This document shows positions 58,653 to 64,000 of a stretch of 64,000 nt of DNA, in pieces; the stretch's first letter is position 1; every line of letters begins with the position of its first letter. A program made the position numbers and the translations under genes. This stretch comes from Pseudomonas corrugata (GTDB taxonomy: Bacteria; Pseudomonadota; Gammaproteobacteria; Pseudomonadales; Pseudomonadaceae), in the NCBI RefSeq assembly GCF_001269905.1, contig NZ_LHVK01000009.1, positions 372,001 through 436,000 of the forward strand, read 5' to 3'. The notes beneath the pieces are model-generated. The model did not search any database. It worked only from the letters and a program-made list of their open reading frames with translations, and had not been told where the DNA came from.

Positions 58653-60212
58653 CTACGACTCTTCCGCCGGCCGGGTGGGTGTCGGTTCCGGGGCGGAGGG
58701 TGAGCCCTGGCGACGGTTCTCCTGGAACCAGTGCAGTGCGATCAGCAGCAGGGTCGGGACGCCGAGCAGGGCGGTGATCAGGAAGAAATTGTGATAACCG
58801 AATTTCTCTACCATCACCCCGGAATAGCCACCGATCAAGCGTGGCAGCAGCAGCATGATCGAGCTGAGCAGGGCGTATTGGGTGGCGGAAAACTTCAGGT
58901 TGGTCAGGCTCGACAGGTACGCCACGAACGCCGAGGTGGCAAGGCCGGAGCTGAAGTTGTCCAGGGAGATGGTGAGCACCAGCATCTTCAGGTTGGGGCC
59001 CATGTCGGCGAGCATCAGGAACAGGATGTTGGTGGCGGCCGAGGCCACGCCGCCGATGAACAGAATCGGCAGGATGCCGAAACGCACGATCAACAGACCG
59101 CCCATGCCGGCACCGACGAGGGTCATGATCAGCCCGAAAATCTTGCTGACACTGGCGATCTGGTCCTTGGTGAAGCCCTGGTCGATGTAGAACACGTTGG
59201 CCATGACACCCATGACCGTGTCGGACATCCGGTACGTGGCGATCAGTCCGAGCAGCAACAAGGCCTGCCAGCGGTAGCGCAGGATGAAGTCGTTGACCGG
59301 CGTGAGCACCGGCGCCAGGCCGCGCCGCCCCATGGCCGACAGGCACATGGCGGTCAGGAGGATATAGAGAATGGCCCGCAGGAAGGCGCGGTCCTCGAGC
59401 AGCAGATCAAGCAGGCTGACGCCTTCGAACAACACGCTGGCAAAGTCGGCGTTGTAGAGCTGGGTGAACATCGCCGGGACTGACACCAGTAGCACGATCA
59501 GCACGAACACCGATGCCAGTTGATGAGCGAACGTGTAGCGCCCGGCCTGCAATTGCGTACGCAGGGGTACCGGCGGTTCGCGCATGAACAGCGATGTGAG
59601 CAGTGCCGGGACCATCAATACGCCGAACAGCAGATAAGTACCGGCCCAGGCCGAGTGCTTGTAGCTGAAGCCGGTGGAGCCGAAGCCCTCGGCGAAGAAC
59701 AGTGCGCCGGCGGTCGCCAGCAGTGCGGCGACCCGGTAGCCGGACATGTAGCTGGCGGCGAGGGCGGCCTGGCGGGTGTCATCGACGATTTCCAGGCGAT
59801 AGGCATCGACCGCGATGTCCTGGGTGGCCGAAGCGAACGCCACGAGCACGGCAATGGCGATCAACCATGAGAGGTGTTTCTGCGGATCGCAGAAACCCAT
59901 CCCGATCAGGCCCAGGATCACCAGGCCTTGGGAAAGCACCAGCCATGATCGACGACGGCCGAGTTTGCCCAGCACCGGAAGGCGCCATTGATCGAGCAAC
60001 GGCGACCAGACCCATTTAAAGGCGTAGGCCAGGCCGATCAGGCTCGCGTAGCCGATGGTTTCACGAGCCACGCCGGCTTCGCGCAACCAGACTGAAAGCG
60101 TGGAAAACACCAGCATGTAGGGCAGGCCGGCAGCGAAGCCAAGCAGCAACAGCACGAGCGTCGAAGGACTGGCATAGGCGGCGAGGGCTGCGCGCCAGGT
60201 TTTACGGGGCAT
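58653..60212 (-). CDS. ampG: AmpG-family muropeptide permease
   Basis: This 519-aa MFS protein begins MPRKTWRAALAAYASPSTLV. It has LGFAAGLPYMLVFSTLSVWLREAGV, KWVWSPLLDQWRLP and ASATQDIAVDAYRLEIV, all typical of AmpG. An extended central region between transmembrane bundles (about 225-310) is as in Pseudomonas AmpG proteins. It imports anhydro-muropeptides for cell-wall recycling, which also feeds AmpR signalling. Pseudomonads carry two paralogues (AmpG, AmpP); which one this is cannot be settled here. Confidence 0.85.
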   Translation of the reverse strand: MPRKTWRAALAAYASPSTLVLLLLGFAAGLPYMLVFSTLSVWLREAGVARETIGYASLIGLAYAFKWVWSPLLDQWRLPVLGKLGRRRSWLVLSQGLVILGLIGMGFCDPQKHLSWLIAIAVLVAFASATQDIAVDAYRLEIVDDTRQAALAASYMSGYRVAALLATAGALFFAEGFGSTGFSYKHSAWAGTYLLFGVLMVPALLTSLFMREPPVPLRTQLQAGRYTFAHQLASVFVLIVLLVSVPAMFTQLYNADFASVLFEGVSLLDLLLEDRAFLRAILYILLTAMCLSAMGRRGLAPVLTPVNDFILRYRWQALLLLGLIATYRMSDTVMGVMANVFYIDQGFTKDQIASVSKIFGLIMTLVGAGMGGLLIVRFGILPILFIGGVASAATNILFLMLADMGPNLKMLVLTISLDNFSSGLATSAFVAYLSSLTNLKFSATQYALLSSIMLLLPRLIGGYSGVMVEKFGYHNFFLITALLGVPTLLLIALHWFQENRRQGSPSAPEPTPTRPAEES

Positions 60213-60256
60213 GGGCTGGAGTCTGCCTCAAAAATTGCGAAAACAAAGCGCGCACT

Positions 60257-60610
60257 CTAACCGCTGTGCTCTACCGGGCGCCAGCCATGGAGCCGAATAT
60301 CAACACGATTATTCAGGATACTGATCCCTTCCATGCGCAGGCGTGCGCGCTGTTCATTCCCCGAGACGCTGCCTGCTGGCAGGCTGATCCGACCACCGGC
60401 GCCCAATACCCGATGCCAGGGCAGGCGGGTGTCGTTGGGCAGTTGGCTGAGGGTGCGGCCCACCCAGCGCGCTGCCCGACCCAGGCCGGCCAGCTCGGCG
60501 AGCTGGCCATAGGTGACGACTTTGCCGGGTGGCACTTGCGCAAGGGTCAGGTAGAGCGTGGTACGGCGTACCTGCGCGGCGTCTTCGGGGCCTGCTGGGA
60601 TATCGGTCAC
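60257..60610 (-). CDS. Alkyltransferase-like (ATL) protein
   Basis: This 117-aa protein is related to O6-methylguanine-DNA methyltransferase: VPPGKVVTYGQLAELAGLGRAARWVG is the helix-turn-helix region. The catalytic PCHR is replaced by PWHR (Trp65), which defines ATL proteins. These bind O6-alkylguanine in DNA without repairing it and pass the lesion to nucleotide excision repair. Confidence 0.92.
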   Translation of the reverse strand: MTDIPAGPEDAAQVRRTTLYLTLAQVPPGKVVTYGQLAELAGLGRAARWVGRTLSQLPNDTRLPWHRVLGAGGRISLPAGSVSGNEQRARLRMEGISILNNRVDIRLHGWRPVEHSG

Positions 60611-60772
60611 GGGTAGGTTCCTGGGAAAAATACATGTCCGTTCGTAGGTTTATTCTGGCAGAGCTGATTGAGAAATGAACTCATCCCACATCCTTGGGTC
60701 AGTCCTTGCTGAGGTGTCGTCCTGGGGGATAATGCCGCCTTTTCACCGCAAACTTGAGCTCCTCATACGCTT

Positions 60773-61780
60773 ATGTTGTCCAGAACCCTGCTATGCCTGG
60801 CTGTTGCCAGCATCTCCACGCCCTTGCTTGCCGATACCGTCTGGTTGAAGAACGGTGACAAACTCAGCGGCAAGATCACTGTTTTCGATGGCGGCAAGTT
60901 GCTGATCCAGACCGATTATGCCGGCGCCGTTCCCATCGACTGGAAACAGGTCAAGACCCTTGAAAGTGACCAGCAGTTGCTGGTCAAACAGGACGCCTAC
61001 ACCGGTGAGAAAGCCAAGGCCCTGCACGCTGCCGAAGACGGCAAGGTGACCCTGGCCAACGGTGACGCGCCCAAGACTGTCGAACTGGCCAGTATCCAGC
61101 AGATCCTCAAGCCCAAGCCGGTAGTCGAGGATCTGGTATGGAAAGGCAATGTCGATGCAGCGCTGGATTACCAGCGGGCGGAAAAAGATGTCGACGACTA
61201 CGACATCGACTTCAAGACGACAGCGCGCCACGGCCGATGGCGGCACACCGCCGAGGGCGAGTACAACCGCGAATTCCAGGATGACGTGGTCTCGGCCGAC
61301 AATTGGAAGCTGGAATACTCCCTCGACCGCTTCCTTACGGACAAATGGTTCTGGCAGGGTCGTCTGAATTACAAGCGCGACAAGGTCGAAGACCTGGCCC
61401 GCCAGCGGGTGGTGGGTACCGGTCCGGGCTACCAGTTCTGGGATGACGAACTGGGAGCGTTCTCGCTGGGTTCGCTGTTGAACCGCACCGATTACGAGTA
61501 TCAGGACGGCGGCAAGGACAACTTCTATTCCGTCGCCATGAAGTGGGACTACAACCGCTACCTCGTAGGCAAGCGTGTCGAGTTCTTCACCAACGGCGAG
61601 GTGGGTAAACCGCTGTCCGGCGTTGCGGAGTACGCCTACGACGCGGAGATGGGCCTGCGCTACAAGGTCACCGACTGGGCCTCGCTCAACCTCAAGGCTG
61701 AGAAAGATGTGATTGAAGGTTCCGAGGACAGTGATTTGAGCAAGACGCGCTACACGGCCGGTTTTGGCGTGACCTGGTAA
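60773..61780 (+). CDS. DUF481 outer-membrane protein (YdiY-like)
   Basis: This 335-aa exported protein has a signal peptide ending TPLLA before DTVWLKNGD. An N-terminal small beta domain (GDKLSGKITVFDGGKLLIQTDY) precedes a C-terminal DUF481 beta-barrel (about 125-335) of alternating strands ending RYTAGFGVTW with terminal aromatic Trp. The function is unknown. The Shine-Dalgarno is weak. Confidence 0.88.
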   Translation: MLSRTLLCLAVASISTPLLADTVWLKNGDKLSGKITVFDGGKLLIQTDYAGAVPIDWKQVKTLESDQQLLVKQDAYTGEKAKALHAAEDGKVTLANGDAPKTVELASIQQILKPKPVVEDLVWKGNVDAALDYQRAEKDVDDYDIDFKTTARHGRWRHTAEGEYNREFQDDVVSADNWKLEYSLDRFLTDKWFWQGRLNYKRDKVEDLARQRVVGTGPGYQFWDDELGAFSLGSLLNRTDYEYQDGGKDNFYSVAMKWDYNRYLVGKRVEFFTNGEVGKPLSGVAEYAYDAEMGLRYKVTDWASLNLKAEKDVIEGSEDSDLSKTRYTAGFGVTW

Positions 61781-61802
61781 GCCCTGGGCAGAAGTGCCCC
61801 CT

Positions 61803-61889
61803 GTGGGAGCGAGCCTGCTCGCGATAGCGGTAGACCAGCAACAATACTGTTGACTGACACACCGCTATCGCGAGCAGGCTCGCTCCCAC
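61803..61889. repeat. REP doublet
   Basis: GTGGGAGCGAGCCTGCTCGC and its inverted copy flank a 40-bp spacer, between the DUF481 gene and the convergent cold-shock gene. Confidence 0.93.
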
Positions 61890-61924
61890 AGGGTTTTTTG
61901 TGTGCTGGCAAAAACTGGCGGGCA

Positions 61925-61958
61925 CAAAAAAGCCCCGCTTTTGAGGGCGGGGCTCTTT
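61925..61958 (-). terminator. Terminator of the cold-shock gene
   Basis: On the minus strand GAGCCCCGCCC and the inverted GCGGGGCTTTTTT form a stem followed by a T-run, 17 bp after the stop codon. Confidence 0.9.
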
Positions 61959-61974
61959 GCTAAAGCAGGAACAG

Positions 61975-62184
61975 TTAGATAACTGTTACTTCTTCAGCTT
62001 GCATGCCTTTCTGACCGCGGGTAGCGACGAAAGAAACCTGTTGGCCTTCTTTCAGGCTTTTGAAGCCGTCGGATTGGATAGCTTTGAAGTGTACGAACAG
62101 ATCGTCACCGGATTGTGGGGTGATGAAGCCGAAGCCTTTTTCATCGTTGAACCACTTAACGGTACCGGTTTGGCGATTAGACAT
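61975..62184 (-). CDS. Cold-shock protein, CspA family
   Basis: This 69-aa single cold-shock domain has RNP1 KGFGFITP and RNP2 LFVHFKAI and starts MSNRQTGTVKWFNDEKGFGF. It is an RNA/single-stranded DNA chaperone. AAGGAG precedes the ATG. It closely resembles Pseudomonas CapB/CspD-type proteins, but the paralogue cannot be fixed. Confidence 0.95.
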   Translation of the reverse strand: MSNRQTGTVKWFNDEKGFGFITPQSGDDLFVHFKAIQSDGFKSLKEGQQVSFVATRGQKGMQAEEVTVI

Positions 62185-62525
62185 GGTGTAACTCCTTGAA
62201 CAAAGATAACTGCGACTCAGGAAGAACCCTGGCCGAGACTGAGTGCAAAGAGCAGGAAAAATTCTTGTAGATGGTTGGATCGAAATTCAACATATCGTGT
62301 AGAGATTCTCAGTGACACAAGCAGCACAGTGACGCCACCTTAACCCTTTTTCCCAAACGTGCCAATGGTCTTTGCGAAGGTTTCTCGATTTTGGTGACTG
62401 ACGGCGCTCAGGCCCGGGAAAACAGGACGGATCGGCGAGAATTGCTTGCCACGCTTTGAACCCTGCCTCTCGCCCCGGTAAGATGCCGGACAGTTTTCTC
62501 CACCCTCGCTATTCAGGACACCGCC
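62185..62525. other. Intergenic region between divergent csp and dcd genes
   Basis: These 341 bp have no supported gene. They must hold the promoter and likely long 5' untranslated leader of the cold-shock gene on the minus strand and the dcd promoter on the plus strand. An AT-rich tract at 62258-62310 is the best place for the csp promoter. No specific boxes are called. Confidence 0.45.
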
Positions 62526-63092
62526 ATGAGCATCAAATCGGACAAGTGGATTCGCCGCATGGCGCAAGAGCACGGCATGATCGAGCCCTTCGTAGAGCGC
62601 CAGATGCGCGGTGAAGGCGCCGACCGACTGATTTCCTTCGGCGTCTCCAGCTACGGCTACGACGTGCGCTGCGCCGACGAATTCAAGGTGTTCACCAACA
62701 TCAACTCGGCCACCGTCGATCCGAAGAACTTCGACGAGAAGAGCTTCGTCGACATCAAGAGCGACGTTTGCATCATTCCGCCGAACTCCTTCGCCCTGGC
62801 CCGCACCGTCGAGTACTTCCGCATTCCGCGCAACGTGCTGACCATCTGCCTGGGCAAGAGCACCTATGCCCGTTGCGGCATCATCGTCAATGTCACGCCG
62901 CTGGAACCGGAGTGGGAAGGCCATGTGACCCTGGAGTTCTCGAACACCACGACCCTGCCGGCGAAAATCTACGCCAACGAAGGTGTGGCACAGATGCTGT
63001 TCCTCGAATCCGATGAAGAATGCGAAGTGTCCTACAAGGACCGGGGTGGCAAATACCAGGGCCAACGTGGTGTGACACTGCCGCGCACCTGA
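62526..63092 (+). CDS. dcd: dCTP deaminase
   Basis: This 188-aa enzyme deaminates dCTP to dUTP for thymidylate supply. It has ISFGVSSYGYDVRCADEF, the catalytic-site region KSTYARCGIIVNVTPLEPEWEGHVTLEFSNTT and AKIYANEGVAQMLF, and forms a trimer in known cases. The length is typical. Confidence 0.96.
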   Translation: MSIKSDKWIRRMAQEHGMIEPFVERQMRGEGADRLISFGVSSYGYDVRCADEFKVFTNINSATVDPKNFDEKSFVDIKSDVCIIPPNSFALARTVEYFRIPRNVLTICLGKSTYARCGIIVNVTPLEPEWEGHVTLEFSNTTTLPAKIYANEGVAQMLFLESDEECEVSYKDRGGKYQGQRGVTLPRT

Positions 63093-63119
63093 TTCTGACG
63101 AACAGTGGGAATTCCTGAG

Positions 63120-63157
63120 CGGGCAGACACTCTATTGCGTGTACTGCCCGTTTTTTT
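63120..63157 (+). terminator. Intrinsic terminator of dcd
   Basis: CGGGCAG-ACAC and GTGT-A-CTGCCCG form a stem with an 8-nt loop, followed by seven T residues, 28 bp after the dcd stop. Confidence 0.9.
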
Positions 63158-63193
63158 GCGCCAGCGCAACGGGCTTCGCTCAGGAGTTGCTCT

Positions 63194-63400
63194 ATGAAGA
63201 TCGATCCGCGAATCAGTGCCGAACTGGCAAGGCTTGAGCCCAATCAGATCGGCGTCATGGCCTGGTCCCTGCTGGCCCACCCTGTCGAAGCGGCAGGCGG
63301 TATTCCTGGCCAGCCTGATCCCGATACCCCGAATGAACAACCCACCGAGCCGGGCGAACCGACCCTGCCGGACGAGCCGCCTCCTGCGCCAGTAGCCTGA
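63194..63400 (+). CDS. Small proline-rich protein of unknown function
   Basis: This 68-aa protein has an N-terminal helix (MKIDPRISAELARLEPNQIG) and a Pro/Glu/Asp-rich unstructured tail (PNEQPTEPGEPTLPDEPPPA). CAGGAG lies 9 bp upstream of the ATG. No family or domain is recognised; coding probability rests on the ribosome-binding site and codon use. Confidence 0.6.
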   Translation: MKIDPRISAELARLEPNQIGVMAWSLLAHPVEAAGGIPGQPDPDTPNEQPTEPGEPTLPDEPPPAPVA

Positions 63401-63407
63401 AAACCAG

Positions 63408-63462
63408 CTACAAGCTGCAGGCGAGCAGGACCTCACTTGTGGCTTGCAGCTTAAAACTTGCA
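63408..63462. repeat. Short palindromic repeat (CTACAAGCTGCAGGC type)
   Basis: AGCTACAAGCTGCAGGC and, further on, GGCTTGCAGCTT followed by ACTTGCAGCT form an imperfect inverted repeat. It is the kind of small interspersed element often found between Pseudomonas genes, and a third family in this window. Confidence 0.6.
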
Positions 63463-63463
63463 G

Positions 63464-64000
63464 CTATACCGGCCACATTTCGTTATCGCCAATGACAAAA
63501 ATCCTGCAGTCGTTGTCCTGCTCGACCCGATAGCCGCCTGTAAAGGCGCCGAAGGCCGGTAGCAGGCTGATGGCGCTGCCCAGCCGGAAGCACGCCAGGC
63601 GCAGGCGCTGGCGGCCTTTGCCGTTCAAGTGATACACCGGGTGTACGTGACCGGCCAGCACATGGCGACTCGGATGCGGGTCGGGTTCGTGTTGCACCGC
63701 GAAGGGGCCCAGCAGCAGGGGTTCTGGTACCACGCGAATGTTCAGCGAGGGCGGTGGATCGCCGGCGTGTTTGTCATGGTTGCCGCGAATCAGCGTCATG
63801 GCCATGTTCGGATGCCTGTCCCGCCAATCTGAAAGGGCCTTCAGGGTACCCGGCGCGTGTGAGCCAGGGCCGTGGAGAAAATCTCCGAGGAAAATCAGCT
63901 GTCGGCACGGCAGGCTCGCCAGTAATCCATCCAGGATCGCGATGTTACTGGCGGTGGTGCCGTGGGGCACCGGTTGGCCGAGCCTGCGATAGGCGGCGGC
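63464..64000 (-). CDS. pdeM: Ligase-associated DNA-damage-response metallophosphoesterase PdeM (5' end beyond the window)
   Basis: This is the C-terminal 178 codons of a calcineurin-like phosphoesterase, open at the right edge. It has AAYRRLGQPVPHGTT at the visible start, FLGDFLHGPGSHAPG, IRGNHDKHAG and LAGHVHP, which supply metal ligands. PdeM genes usually accompany a DNA ligase-associated exonuclease, helicase and ATP-dependent ligase, which would lie outside the window. The apparent start inside the window is a GTG that encodes an internal Val. Confidence 0.88.
   Translation of the reverse strand, partial: AAAYRRLGQPVPHGTTASNIAILDGLLASLPCRQLIFLGDFLHGPGSHAPGTLKALSDWRDRHPNMAMTLIRGNHDKHAGDPPPSLNIRVVPEPLLLGPFAVQHEPDPHPSRHVLAGHVHPVYHLNGKGRQRLRLACFRLGSAISLLPAFGAFTGGYRVEQDNDCRIFVIGDNEMWPV

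Overview
The window reads as a chromosomal segment of a Pseudomonas of the P. fluorescens group. This rests on GC-rich sequence, many copies of the fluorescens-type REP (GTGGGAGCGAGCCTGCTCGCG), and Pseudomonas gene order: rpoS-rsmZ-fdxA-mutS, cinA-recA-recX, qsvR-type gene-tapT, erdR-dgkA, finR-fpr, and a virJ-mprF pair. Species cannot be fixed by reading alone.

Layout. 1-4430: the 3' end of rpoS, the small RNA RsmZ, fdxA, mutS and a DUF6124 gene. 4430-31280: a 26-kb bacteriocin island in the mutS-cinA gap. A LexA/S24-type repressor and an operator-promoter region with ATGC-N6-GCAT palindromes are followed by a Com-like zinc-finger protein, a secreted DUF642-like protein and a holin. Next come two complete contractile-tail gene sets with no capsid, terminase, integrase or replication genes. 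The first (7433-18511) has the order of P. aeruginosa R-pyocin (V, W, J, I, fibre, chaperone, sheath, tube, E/E', tape measure, U, X, D). The second (18963-30050) is Mu-like (gp37, DUF2635, sheath, tube, frameshifted chaperone, tape measure, N, P, gp45-gp48, fibre, chaperone). An endolysin and nested Rz/Rz1 spanins close the island. 31351-33463: cinA, recA (with LexA box) and recX.

33500-46100: housekeeping genes: LOG-type phosphoribohydrolase, tapT, erdR, dgkA, finR/fpr, trmO, a DUF1456 gene, an RsuA-like protein, a GNAT, rimO and kup.

46272-49771: a compact three-gene operon that looks like isonitrile biosynthesis: a PvcA/Dit1-type isocyanide synthase, a HAD phosphatase overlapping it by 4 bp, and a 586-aa fusion of a second, divergent PvcA/Dit1 domain to a PvcB/TauD-type Fe(II)/2-oxoglutarate oxygenase. 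I consider this the most promising uncharacterised system here.

49883-64000: virJ/acvB and mprF (aminoacyl-phosphatidylglycerol turnover), two initiator tRNA genes, SOS-controlled dinB, a lipoprotein, proS, an AmpG-type permease, an alkyltransferase-like protein, a DUF481 outer-membrane protein, a cold-shock protein, dcd, a small proline-rich ORF and the 3' part of pdeM.

How it fits together. DNA damage would activate RecA, encoded just beyond the island. RecA would drive cleavage of LexA (recA and dinB boxes seen) and probably of the S24 repressor, switching on the tailocins. The holin gene at the promoter end and the lysin/spanin genes at the far end would then release both particles. Two conserved -1 frameshift sites, a 41-residue repeat in the second tape measure, in-operon terminators and a low-GC fibre module are the notable structural details.
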